Shown one piece after another: positions 44,267-56,388 of a stretch of DNA of 64,000 nucleotides (position 1 is its first letter; the number at the start of each line of letters is the position of its first letter). The stretch comes from Bilabrum cf. latius (lineage: Eukaryota; Bigyra: Bicosoecida; Bigyra; Bicosoecida): contig OZ237758.1 of assembly GCA_965178125.1 (NCBI GenBank), forward strand, positions 372,001 to 436,000, given 5' to 3'. A program made the translations under genes and the position numbers. The notes beneath the pieces were generated by a model. It had not been told where the DNA came from. It saw nothing but the letters and a program-made list of their open reading frames with translations, and searched no databases.

Positions 44267-46414
44267 ATGGTATCCCTGTTCGACAGCCGCAGGCGGGACG
44301 TTGAATGCCAGAAGACGGATGTCGCGGCCTTTGTCCGAGAGATGCTCCAAATCAGACAAGAACCAAGCCAAGTCACTGAATTGCGCGTATCGGGCGACCT
44401 TTCTTCAAAGCCTGCCATGACTGCAGTTGTGGACCTGCTGGGCGCAAGTACCACCGTGACCGGGCTACACCTGGATGGTACCTGCATCGGGACTGCAGGT
44501 GCGCATCAGATTGCAGCGAGCTTTGCCGAGCTAGGAGATCGCCAGGCCCCGCTTCAATACCTGATCATGTCGCAGAATGCGAGGATCGATACGCCTGGCA
44601 TTGTGGCGCTGGCACGGGCTGCCGCCTCCCATCCGACACTCGCAAGTCTCTGCCTCTCTGACTGCAGAGTCGGAAACGAGGGCGCGAAAGCTCTTGCGCA
44701 AGCATTGACAAGCTCCACTTCGCTGGTGTCGCTGGTGCTGCAGAAGTGCGGGATCCGCCGAAGCGGAGCCCTGGCTCTTGCAGCCAGCGTTGTGCAGAAG
44801 CCCGTCCAGTTTATCAACCTGTCCATGAACCCTATCGGCGACGATGCAGCTGCCGCTCTATTGGATGCGATCAGCACTTGCCCGGCTGTAGATGTGGTAG
44901 TCTTGGATTTCGTGCATGGCGGCGACAAGATGGCAGTGTCGCTGGCACGGTGCTTGGGGCCGGACAGCAAGTGCAGGTTGAGAACAGTCGTCATCGAGAA
45001 CAACAGCATCGGGCCTACTGGGATCGATGCACTGTCCCACGCCATTGCTCGCAGCGACAGATTGTCACTCTTCAATTGCATGTGCATCGTCCGAACCCTG
45101 CAGTCGTACAAGCAGCTGGAGGCCGCTGTGCAGGCCGTGAGACAGCGGCGACAGCTGGTCGCAAAGACGACCTTCTTGCCAGACCAGGACGATAGATACA
45201 CTCGGAACGAGCTTGAGGGCTTCTCTTCCTGGCGCCAGCGGGCCATGGTGCTGCACCGGCGGGCACATGAGGCCAAGAGGGACGCCGGGCGGATGGGGCG
45301 GGCCGCGAAGGAGGGGAGGCCTCTGGAGCTGGGGAAGCGGGCGCGGCTGGGTGTGCTGGGCGGGGGTCTGGAGGTGATGGTGGGGGTGTGCGCGGACTGG
45401 TCGATACAGAGTCGGCTGGGCGTGGCAGGGAGCGAGGTGCTGCAGTGCGATGCACTGTGCGCTGCCTGCTTGGGCGGCCACGCTGACTGTGTGGGAGTGC
45501 TGCTGGATGCAATGGATGGGGCATGTGGCATGCTCGGGGCATTGCGGGAGGGGGCATGGGCGAGGATGGGCGGGGCAGGGGCTTTGTCAGGCTTCAGCTG
45601 CGTGGGCCTGTGCGCGAGGCTGGTGGGTGTGGATGGGTATGAGGGTGTGTGCTTGCGAGTGGGGGCTTGGGTGGGCAGAGTGCGCGGGTAGCTGGATGGG
45701 CTTGCGGATGCCTGTGTGGGCGTGTGCGATCGTGCGGTGCAGCTGGAGCGGAGGAGGGACAGGCGTCGGGAGGCGATGGGGGCGGATGCGGCTGCCAAGG
45801 AGCAGGCGGAGCTTGACAAGCTCGAGACTGAGACAGCCGCGCATATGAAGGAGGGGGACGATGCGGTGGAGCTGTGGCAGACTATATGCAGCGGTTGCGA
45901 CTACTGGTACTACAAGTGGGAGTAGGTCTTTAGTACGTATTGGGAATGGTCCGATCTGCAGGGCAAGCGGCTGCGTGCAGAGCAGGCCGAGGAAGGGGCG
46001 GACGAGGCCGTGCGTGAGGCGGTGCGTGTGTGGGAGGACGTGCGGGGGGGGCTGGAGGGACTGAAGCGGGTGCTGGCGAGGCAGCGGGGCTCGGGTGCTG
46101 GGGATGCAGTGGTATCGGCTGAGAGCGCTGTGGGGCTGGCCGAGTTGGTGCTGGGGAGGGGGAAGGGGGCTGGGCTGCTGGGTTGTGCGATGGAAGGGGT
46201 GGGGCGGCATGTGTCGGGCGAGGCGGTAGACTGGGGCCGCGTGTGGGATGAGGCCAAGGTGGACAGGTGGGCGGTGGGGGTGGGGGTGGATTCAGATGTG
46301 CAGGGGGTGGTGCGAGAGGTGATGGGTGGGATCAAGGCGGAGGGGGGAGGACTGGACAATGGAAGCGATGAGAGCGATGGGGAGACGGGCTCTGAGCACA
46401 GTACAGATAGCTAA
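44267..46414 (+). CDS. LRR protein, copy 5
   Basis: 715 residues, terminated by UAA (46412-46414), UAGs at 45689 and 45923. Variable sites: SLCLSD, VVVLDFVH, RTVVI, LFNC (followed by MCIV). RTVVI and LFNC are unique in the array. The C-terminal region has small private changes (VWEDVRGG, GDAVVSAES). Confidence 0.88.
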
Positions 46415-46582
46415 ACATACCACTGGTCGAGAACCAGTATACCCCAGATGGATTAAGCCTGGTGCCCTGTCTCGCTCTACGCATTTGATCCCAGCTGTTG
46501 CGGCGTTCCAGAGTCTGGGTTCTAGTATCACGCAGAGCGGATGGGGGAACACATAGCTCATGCTCCACACGCATCTCCCCGC

Positions 46583-46897
46583 TCAGGCCGATCTGCCCTC
46601 CTCGACCTGCATCACCAGCTAGCAGCGTGGTCCCACCCCGTCGATGCAGTCGCTCTTCCTACCCCTCAGCCAGGCCATGTCGCGGTTCCGCCTCTCCGCA
46701 AAATACAGCAGGCTCACGCCCGTATCCGTGCCTCCGCCTGCGCTCATTTGATCGCCTGACGCGGCCTCCCCATCCGTTGGTGCCTGGTGGCTCTCGGGCT
46801 TAACTGGGCCCTCGCTATCACTGGCCCCCTCTTCCTTGCCGATCGCGGCCTCTTTTCCTCCACTGCCAGAACCAGGGGTGGCCTCCCTTACTTCCAT
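46583..46897 (-). pseudogene. Truncated secreted-protein paralog (between LRR 5 and 6)
   Basis: Remnant with UAG 46619 and UGA 46583-46585; carries DQMSAGGGTDTG and LLYFAERR. Same deletion endpoints as the other short units. Confidence 0.6.
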
Positions 46898-47019
46898 GGA
46901 TATCGGTGGCGGTGCGTCCCCCAAGTGGGGTCCCCCAAGACCTCTGGCCCCCAATCAACATTTCGGCCAGAACACTCACCAAGTATGTTGATTTTGTTTC
47001 CGTCTGGATTGGTGTCATA

Positions 47020-49167
47020 ATGGTATCCCTGTTCGACAGCCGCAGGCGGGACGTTGAATGCCAGAAGACGGATGTCGCGGCCTTTGTCCGAGAGATGCTC
47101 CAAATCAGACAAGAACCAAGCCAAGTCACTGAATTGCGCGTATCGGGCGACCTTTCTTCAAAGCCTGCCATGACTGCAGTTGTGGACCTGCTGGGCGCAA
47201 GTACCACCATGACCGGGCTACACCTGGATGGTACCTGCATCGGGACTACAGGTGCGCATCAGATTGCAGCGAGCTTCACCGAGCTAGGAGATCGCCAGGC
47301 CCCGCTTCAATACCTGATCATGTCGCAGAATGCGAGGATCGATATGCCTGGCATTGTGGCGCTGGCACGGGCTGCCGCCTCCCATCCGACACTCGCAAGT
47401 CTCTGCCTCTCTGACTGCAGAGTCGGAAACGAGGGCGCGAAAGCTCTTGCGCAAGCTTTGACAAGCTCCACTACGCTGGTGTCGCTGGTGTTGCAGAAGT
47501 GCGGGATCCGCCGAAGCGGAGCCCTAGCTCTTGCAGCCAGCGTTGTGCAGAAGCCCGTCCAGTTTATCAACCTGTCCATGAACCCTATCGGCGACGATGC
47601 AGCTGCCGCTCTATTGGATGCGATCAGCACTTGCCCGGCTGTAGATGTGGTAGGCTTACGGTCTGTGCATGGCGGCGACAAGATGGCCGTGTCGCTGGCA
47701 CGGTGCTTGGGGCCGGACAGCAAGTGCAGGTTGGACACAGTCGTCATCGAGAACAACAGCATCGGGCCTACTGGGATCGATGCGCTGTCCCACGCCATTG
47801 CTCGCAGTGACAGATTGTCGCGCCTCTATGGCATGTGCGTCGTCCGAACCCTGCAGTCGTACAAGCAGCTGGAGGCCGCTGTGCAGGCCGTGAGACAGCG
47901 GCGGCAGCTGGTCGCAAGGACGACCTTCTTGCCAGACCAGGACGATAGATACACTCGGAACGAGCTTAAGGGCTTCTCTTCCTGGCGCCAGCGGGCCATG
48001 GTGCTGCACCGGCGGGCACATGAGGCCAAGAGGGACGCCGGGCGGATGGGGCGGGCCGCGAAGGAGGGGAGGCCTCTGGAGCTGGGGAAGCGGGCGCGGC
48101 TGGGTGTGCTGGGCGGGGGTCTGGAGGTGATGGTGGGGGTGTGCGCGGACTGGTCGATACAGAGTCGGCTGGGCGTGGCAGGGAGCGAGGTGCTGCAGTG
48201 CGATGCACTGTGCGCTGCCTGCTTGGGCGGCCACGCTGACTGTGTGGGAGTGCTGCTGGATGCAATGGATGGGGCATGCGGCATGCTCGGGGCATTGCGG
48301 GAGGGGGCATGGGCGAGGATGGGCGGGGCAGGGGCTTTGTCAGGCTTCAGCTGCGTGGGCCTGTGCGCGAGGCTGGTGGGTGTGGATGGGTATGAGGGTG
48401 TGTGCTTGCGAGTGGGGGCTTGGGTGGGCAGAGTGCGCGGGTAGCTGGATGGGCTTGCGGATGCCTGTGTGGGCGTGTGCGATCGTGCGGTGCAGCTGGA
48501 GCGGAGGAGGGACAGGCGTCGGGAGGCGATGGGGGCGGACGCGGCTGCCAAGGAGCAGGCGGAGCTTGACAAGCTCGAGACTGAGACAGCCGCGCATATG
48601 AAGGAGGGGGACGATGCGGTGGAGCTGTGGCAGACTATATGCAGCGGTTGCGACTACTGGTACTACAAGTGGGAGTAGGTCTTTAGTACGTATTGGGAAT
48701 GGTCCGATCTGCAGGGCAAGCGGCTGCGTGCAGAGCAGGCCGAGGAAGGGGCGGACGAGGCCGTGCGTGAGGCGGTGCGTGTGTGGGAGGGCGTGCGGGG
48801 GGTACTGGAGGGACTGAAGCGGGTGCTGGCGAGGCAGCGGGGCTCGGGTGCTGGGGGAGCAGTGGGATCGGCTGAGAGCGCTGTGGGGCTGGCCGAGTTG
48901 GCGCTGGGGAGGGGGGAGGGGGCTGGGCTGCTGGGTTGTGCGATGGAGGGGGTGGGGCGGCATGTGTCGGGCGAGGCGGTAGACTGGGGCCGCGTGTGGG
49001 ATGAGGCCAAGGTGGACAGGTGGGCGGTGGGGGTGGGGGTGGATTCAGATGTGCAGGGGGTGGTGCGAGAGGTGATGGGTGGGATCAAGGCGGAGGGGGG
49101 AGGGCAGGACGATGGAAGCGATGAGAGCGATGGGGAGACGGGCTCCGAGCACAGTACAAATAGCTGA
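47020..49167 (+). CDS. LRR protein, copy 6
   Basis: 715 residues, UGA 49165-49167, UAGs at 48442 and 48676. Variable sites: SLCLSD, VVGLRSVH, DTVVI, RLYG. The VGLRSVH site is unique. It also has TTGAHQ and IDMPGI substitutions in the first LRRs. Confidence 0.88.
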
Positions 49168-49331
49168 ACATACCACAGGTCGAGAATCAGGATACCCCAG
49201 ATGGATTTAGCCTGGTGCCCTGTCTCGCTCTACGCATTTGATCCCAGCGGTTGCGGCGTTCCAGAGTCCGGGTTCTAGTATCACGCAGAGCGGATGGGAA
49301 CATAGCTCATGCTCCACACGCATCTCCCCGC

Positions 49332-49646
49332 TCAGGCCGATCTGCCCTCCTCGACCTGCATCACCAGCTAGCAGCGTGGTCCCACCCCGTCGATGCAGCC
49401 GCTCTTCCTACCCCTCAGCCAGGCCATGTCGCGGTTCCGCCTCTCCGCAAAATGCAGCAGGCTCACGCCCGTATCCGTGCCTCCGCCTGGGCTCATTTGA
49501 TCGCCTGACGCGGCCTCCCCATCCTTTGGTGCCTGGTGGCCCTCGGGCTTAACTGGGCCCTCGCTATCACTGGCCCCCTCTTCCTTGCCGATCGCGGCCT
49601 CTTTTTCACCACTGCCAGAGCCAGGGGTGACCTCCCTTACTTCCAT
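49332..49646 (-). pseudogene. Truncated secreted-protein paralog (between LRR 6 and 7)
   Basis: Remnant starting MEVREVTPGSGSGEK, UAG at 49368, UGA 49332-49334. Confidence 0.6.
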
Positions 49647-49768
49647 GGATATCGGTGGCGGTGCGTCCCCCAAGTGGGGTCCCCCAAGACCTCTGGTCCC
49701 CAATCAACATTTCGGCCAGAACACTCACCAAGTATGTTGATTTTGTTTCCGTCCAGATTGGTGTCATA

Positions 49769-51910
49769 ATGGTATCCCTGTTCGACAGCCGCAGGCGGGA
49801 CGTTGAATGCCAGAAGACGGATGTCGCGGCCTTTGTCCGAGAGATGCTCCAAATCAGACAAGAACCAAGCCAAGTCACTGAATTGCGCGTATCGGGCGAC
49901 CTTTCTTCAAAGCCTGCCATGACTGCAGTTGTGGACCTGCTGGGCGCAAGCACCACCATGACCGGGCTACACCTGGATGGTACCTGCATCGGGACTGCAG
50001 GTGCGCATCAGATTGCAGCGAGCTTCACCGAGCTAGGAGATCGCCAGGCCCCGCTTCAATACCTGATCATGTCGCAGAATGCGAGGATCGATACGCCTGG
50101 CATTGTGGCGCTGGCACGGGCTGCCGCCTCCCATCCGACACTCGCAAGACTCAGCCTCTCTGACTGCAGAGTCGGAAACGAGGGCGCGAAAGCTCTTGCG
50201 CAAGCTTTGACAAGCTCCACTTCGCTGGTGTTGCTGGTGTTGCAGAAGTGCGGGATTCGCCGAAGTGGAGCCCTAGCTCTTGCAGCCAGCGTTGTGCAGA
50301 AGCCCGTGCAGTTTATCAACCTGTCCATGAACCCTATCGGCGACGATGCAGCTGCCGCTCTATTGGATGCGATCAGCACTTGCCCGGCTGTAGAGAGGGT
50401 AGTCTTGGATTTCGTGCATGGCGGCGACAAGATGGCAGTGTCGCTGGCACGGTGCTTGGGGCCGGACAGCAAGTGCAGGTTGAAAACAGTCAGCATCGAG
50501 AACAACAGCATCGGGCCTACTGGGATCGATGCGCTGTCCCACGCCATTGCTCGCAGTGACAGATTGTCAATCTTCGATTGCATGTGCGTCGTCCGAACCC
50601 TGCAGTCGTACAAGCAGCTGGAGGCCGCTGTGCAGGCCGTGAGACAGCGGCGGCAGCTGGTCGCAAAGACGACCTTCTTGCCAGACCAGGACGATAGATA
50701 CACTCGGAACGAGCTTGAGGGCTTCTCTTCCTGGCGCCAGCGGGCCATGGTGCTGCACCGGCGGGCACATGAGGCCAAGAGGGACGCCGGGCGGATGGGG
50801 CGGGCCGCGAAGGAGGGGAGGCCCCTGGAGCTGGGGAAGCGGGCGCGGCTGGGTGTGCTGGGCGGGGGTCTGGAGGTGATGGTGGGGGTGTGCGCGGACT
50901 GGTCGATGCAGAGTCGGCTGGGCGTGGCAGGGAGCGAGGTGCTGCAGTGCGATGCATTGTGCGCTGCCTGCTTGGGCGGCCACGCTGACTGTGTGGGAGT
51001 GCTGCTGGATGCAATGGATGGGGCATGTGGCATGCTCGGGGCATTGCGGGAGGGGGCGTGGGCGAGGATGGGCGGGGCAGGGGCTTTGTCAGGCTTCAGC
51101 TGCGTGGGCCTGTGCGCGAGGCTGGTGGGTGTGGATGGGTATGAGGGTGTGTGCTTGCGAGTGGGGGCTTGGGTGGGCAGAGTGCGCGGGTAGCTGGATG
51201 GGCTTGCGGGTGCCTGTGTGGGCGTGTGCGATCGTGCGGTGCAGCTGGAGCGGAGGAGGGACAGGCGTCGGGAGGCGATGGGGGCGGACGCGGCTGCCAA
51301 GGAGCAGGCGGAGCTTGACAAGCTCGAGACTGAGACAGCCGCGCATATGAAGGAGGGGGACGATGCGGTGGAGCTGTGGCAGACTATATGCAGCGGTTGC
51401 GACTACTGGTACTACAAGTGGGAGTAGGTCTTTAGTACGTATTGGGAATGGTCCGATCTGCAGGGCAAGCGGCTGCGTGCAGAGCAGGCCGAGGAAGGGG
51501 CGGACGAGGCCGTGCGTGAGGCGGTGCGTGTGTGGGAGGGCGTGCGGGGGGGGCTGGAGGGACTGAAGCGGGTGCTGGCGAGGCAGCGGGGCTCGGGTGC
51601 TGGGGGAGCAGTGGGATCGGCTGAGAGCGCTGTGGGGCTGGCCGAGTTGGTGCTGGGGAGGGGGAAGGGGGCTGGGCTGCTGGGTTGTGCGATGGAGGGG
51701 GTGGGGCGGCATGTGTCGGGCGAGGCGGTAGACTGGGGCCGCGTGTGGGATGAGGCCAAGGTGGACAGGTGGGCGGTGGGGGTGGATTCAGATGTGCAGG
51801 GGGTGGTGCGAGAGGTGATGGGTGGGATCAAGGCGGAGGGGGGAGGGCAGGACGATGGAAGCGATGAGAGCGATGGGGAGACGGGCTCTGAGCACAGTAC
51901 AAATAGCTGA
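49769..51910 (+). CDS. LRR protein, copy 7
   Basis: 713 residues, UGA 51908-51910, UAGs at 51191 and 51425. Variable sites: RLSLSD, ERVVLDFVH, KTVSI, IFDC. The ER at the start of the second cluster is unique. It also has SLVLLVLQKC in place of SLVSLVLQKC. Downstream is a full-length secreted gene rather than a remnant. Confidence 0.88.
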
Positions 51911-52075
51911 ACATACCACAGGTCGAGAACCAGTATACCCCAAAAGGATTAAGCCTGGTGCCCTGTCTCGCTCTACGCATTTGATCCCAGCGGTTGCGGC
52001 GTTCCAGAGTCTGGGTTCTAGTATCACGCAGAGCAGATGGGGAACACAGCTCATGCTCCACACGCATCTCCCCGC

Positions 52076-53482
52076 TCAGGCCGATCTGCCCTCCTCGACC
52101 TGCATCACCAGCTAGCAGCGTGGTCCCACCCCGTCGATGCAGTCGCTCTTCCTACCCCTCAGCCAGGCCATGTCGCGGTTCCGCCTCTCCGCAAAATGCA
52201 GCAGGCTCACGCCCGTATCCATGCCTCCGCCTGCGCTCATTTGATCGCCTGACGCGGCCTCCCCATCCTTTGGTGCCTGTTGGCTCTCGGTTTTAACTGG
52301 GCCCTCGCTATCACTGGCCCCCTCTTCCTTGCCGATCGCGGCCTCTTTTCCCCCACTGCCAGAGCCAGGGGCGGCCTCCCTTTCTTCCATGGCCCTCGCT
52401 CCCCCTTGTGCTGCCCCGCCATCTTCGCCCGCGCCGGTCCCGCGTCTTGCCAAACGTGCAGGATTACCATTCAGTATCCCCTCAAGTGAGGACCATGTTC
52501 TCCCCTTATCGGACGCCAGTGGGTACATGCATGTCAGAGGCTCGCCCTCTGGATGCCACAAGCCAATCTCCACGAAGCACTGCTTGGGGAACGTAGATCT
52601 AGCAAGCGGGGTAAATAAAGCAGAGTCAGGAGGGCACGCTTGTATACCCAAAACTGCATTCACACCGTTAGTCACATCGATTGCTATTTTCTGCAATTCT
52701 TGAATCTGCCCAGAGCCATCCTCCAGCGGATCAGCTTTCCGGCCTGCTGCCGGTGGCATGACGAACTACTCACGAACTCCACTTTCCTCACTGGCAGCCC
52801 GCCATGGATACCCTGCCTCGTGTCGATCTTTGGGTCTGCCCATTTTGAGCAATTTGCCCAGTGGCACGGCATGTTTCAGACCGACACGCTTGTTGTAGGA
52901 TCTGACCTTGTCTAAGAACTTCTTGTAGGCTTTCGTTTCGCCCCTGACTAGCAGTGCATGATATGATGACTCAAGGTTTGCAATTGTCTTTGGTTTTGAG
53001 CCCGCTGTTCCTATTCCTGGTGACAAATCAACGTAGAGAGTTGCAGACAGTGGTTGCATCCAGATTTCCAGCAGCTCGCAGTCTGGACCAGGCAGAGTCA
53101 ATGAGAAATCTTGCACTATTTCATCGGCACGTCTCATCACTCCCGAATGCGCGTACTCCGCTACGATTTGAGACCCCGGCAAACACGAATATGCTAGCTC
53201 TCCACCAGAATCAGCGCCAGGCTTTCCTGATCGCTTTTCCTTCAGCTATTGTTGGCACTTTAAGGTCACTCTGTCGAATTTCTCGTCTTTGCCCACCTTC
53301 AGAGTGTAAGTCCAGTGTATGCCATCACCACTGCCAGCCGGTCCCGGACGTCGTGTTTTGATAACAAGAAGATACTTGTATACCACGCCGGAGAAGGTCA
53401 ATGCATTGGCCCCGTTGTGCCAAAAATGGCAATTCACAATCAAGAAACAGAATAAAAACGCGGTGCGCAGGGCAACCTACAT
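52076..53482 (-). CDS. Secreted-type unknown protein, full-length copy C
   Basis: 468 residues from ATG 53482 to UGA 52076-52078; UAGs at codon 2 (53477), 79 (53246), at 52766 and at 52112. It has the M-UAG signal peptide and only one 11-residue repeat. Its KFLDKVRSYNKRVGLKHAV segment follows copy B, not copy A. It is divergent from LRR copy 8. Confidence 0.75.
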
Positions 53483-53638
53483 CTGATTGGAAACTGAATT
53501 GTGCACTACCTGCCAGTGGTGTTGGTGGCGGTGCGTCCCCCAAGTGGGGTCCCCCAAGACCTCTGGTCCCCAATCAACATTTCGGCCAGAACACTCACCA
53601 AGTATGTTGATTTTGTTTCCGTCCAGATTGGTGTCATA
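53483..53638. promoter_or_regulatory. Divergent promoter between secreted gene C and LRR copy 8
   Basis: 156 bp. It combines the long-unit sequence next to the secreted gene with the short-unit version (gtgcgtcccccaagtggggt) next to the LRR, so it looks recombinant. Confidence 0.45.
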
Positions 53639-55786
53639 ATGGTATCCCTGTTCGACAGCCGCAGGCGGGACGTTGAATGCCAGAAGACGGATGTCGCGGC
53701 CTTTGTCCGAGAGATGCTCCAAATCAGACAAGAACCAAGCCAAGTCACTGAATTGCGCGTATCGGGCGATCTTTCTTCAGAGCCTGCCATGACTGCAGTT
53801 GTGGACCTGCTGGGCGCAAGCACCACCGTGACCGGGCTACACCTGGATGGTACCTGCATCGGGACTGCAGGTGCGCATCAGATTGCAGCGAGCTTTGCCG
53901 AGCTAGGAGATCGCCAGGCCCCGCTTCAATACCTGATCATGTCGCAGAATGCGAGGATCGATACGCCTGGCATTGTGGCGCTGGCACGGGCAGCCGCCTC
54001 CCATCCGACACTCGCAAGTCTCAGCCTCTCTGACTGCAGAGTCGGAAACGAGGGCGCGAAAGCTCTTGCGCAAGCTTTGACAAGCTCCACTTCGCTGGTG
54101 TCGCTGGTGTTGCAGAAGTGCGGGATCCGCCGAAGTGGAGCCCTGGCTCTTGCAGCCAGCGTTGTGCAGAAGCCCGTGCAGTTTATCAACCTGTCCATGA
54201 ACCCTATCGGCGACGATGCAGCTGCCGCTCTATTGGATGCGATCAGCACTTGCCCGGCTGTAGATGTGGTAGTCTTGGATTGCGTGCGTGGCGGCGACAA
54301 GATGGCCGTGTCGCTGGCACGGTGCTTGGGGCCGGACAGCAAGTGCAGGTTGGACACAGTCATCATCGAGAACAACAGTATCGGGCCTACTGGGGTCGAT
54401 GCACTGTCCCACGCCATTGCTCGCAGTGACAGATTGTCACTCTTCGATTGCATGTGCGTCGTCCGAACCCTGCAGTCGTACAAGCAGCTGGAGGCCGCTG
54501 TGCAGGCCGTGAGACAGCGGCGGCAGCTGGTCGCGAGGACGACCTTCTTGCCAGACCAGGACGATAGATACACTCGGAACGAGCTTGAGGGCTTCTCTTC
54601 CTGGCGCCAGCGGGCCATGGTGCTGCACCGGCGGGCACACGAGGCTAAGAGGGACGCCGGGCGGATGGGGCGGGCCGCGAAGGACGGGAGGCCTCTGGAG
54701 CTGGGGAAGCGGGCGCGGCTGGGTGTGCTGGGCGGGGGTCTGGAGGTGATGGTGGGGGTGTGCGCGGACTGGTCGATGCAGAGTCGGCTGGGCGTGGCAG
54801 GGAGCGAGGTGCTGCAGTGCGATGCATTGTGCGCTGCCTGCTTGGGCGGCCACGCTGACTGTGTGGGAGTGCTGCTGGATGCAATGGATGGGGCATGTGG
54901 CATGCTCGGGGCATTGCGGGAGGGGGCGTGGGCGAGGATGGGCGGGGCAGGGGCTTTGTCAGGCTTCAGCTGCGTGGGCCTGTGCGCGAGGCTGGTGGGT
55001 GTGGATGGGTATGAGGGTGTGTGCTCGCGAGTGGGGGCTTGGGTGGGCAGAGTGCGCGGGTAGCTGGATGGGCTTGCGGATGCCTGTGTGGGCGTGTGCG
55101 ATCGTGCGGTGCAGCTGGAGCGGAGGAGGGACAGGCGTCGGGAGGCGATGGGGGCGGACGCGGCTGCCAAGGAGCAGGCGGAGCTTGACAAGCTCGAGAC
55201 TGAGACAGCCGCGCATATGAAGGAGGGGGACGATGCGGTGGAGCTGTGGCAGACTATATGCAGCGGTTGCGACTACTGGTACTACAAGTGGGAGTAGGTC
55301 TTTAGTACGTATTGGGAATGGTCCGATCTGCAGGGCAAGCGGCTGCGTGCAGAGCAGGCCGAGGAAGGGGCGGACGAGGCCGTGCGTGAGGCGGTGCGTG
55401 TGTGGGAGGGCGTGCGGGGGGGGCTGGAGGGACTGAAGCGGGTGCTGGCGAGGCAGCGGGGCTCGGGTGCTGGGGGAGCAGTGGGATCGGCTGAGAGCGC
55501 TGTGGGGCTGGCCGAGTTGGCGCTGGGGAGGGGGGAGGGGGCTGGGCTGCTGGGTTGTGCGATGGAGGGGGTGGGGCGGCATGTGTCGGGCGAGGCGGTA
55601 GACTGGGGCCGCGTGTGGGATGAGGCCAAGGTGGACAGGTGGGCGGTGGGGGTGGGGGTGGATTCAGATGTGCAGGGGGTGGTGCGAGAGGTGATGGGTG
55701 GGATCAAGGCGGAGGGGGGAGGGCAGGACGATGGAAGCGATGAGAGCGATGGGGAGACGGGCTCCGAGCACAGTACAAATAGCTGA
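53639..55786 (+). CDS. LRR protein, copy 8
   Basis: 715 residues, UGA 55784-55786, UAGs at 55061 and 55295. Variable sites: SLSLSD, VVVLDCVR, DTVII, LFDC. SLSLSD is unique, and the third and fourth clusters match copy 3. AKDGRP replaces AKEGRP. Confidence 0.88.
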
Positions 55787-55951
55787 ACATACCACAGGTC
55801 GAGAACCAGTATACCCCAGATGGATTCAGCCTGGTGCCCTGTCTCGCTCTACGCATTTGATCCCAGCGGTTGCGGCGTTCCAGAGTCTGGGTTCTAGTAT
55901 CACGCAGAGCGGAGGGAACACACAGCTCATGCTCCACACGCATCTCCCCGC

Positions 55952-56266
55952 TCAGGCCGACCTGCCCTCCTCGACCTGCATCACCAGCTAGCAGCGTGGT
56001 CCCACCCCGTCGATGCAGTCGCTCTTCCTACCTCTCAGCCAGGCCATGTCGCGGTTCCGCCTCTCCGCAAAATGCAGCAGGCTCACGCCCGTATCCATGC
56101 CTCCGCCTGGGCTCATTTGATCGCCTGACGCGGCCTCCCCATCCTGTGGTGCCTGTTGGCTCTCGGTTTTAAATGGGCCCTCGCTATCACTGGCCCCCTC
56201 TTCCTTGCCGATCGCGGCCTCTTTTTCCCCACTGCCAGAGCCAGGGGTGGCCTCCCCTACTTCCAT
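55952..56266 (-). pseudogene. Truncated secreted-protein paralog (between LRR 8 and 9)
   Basis: Remnant starting MEVGEATPGSGSGEK, UAG 55988, UGA 55952-55954. Confidence 0.6.
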
Positions 56267-56388
56267 GGATATCGGTGGCTGTGCGTCCCCCAAGTGGGGT
56301 CCCCCAAGACCTCTGGTCCCCAATCAACATTTCGGCCAGAACACTCACCAAGTATGTTGATTTTGTTTCCGTCTGGATCGGTGTCATA

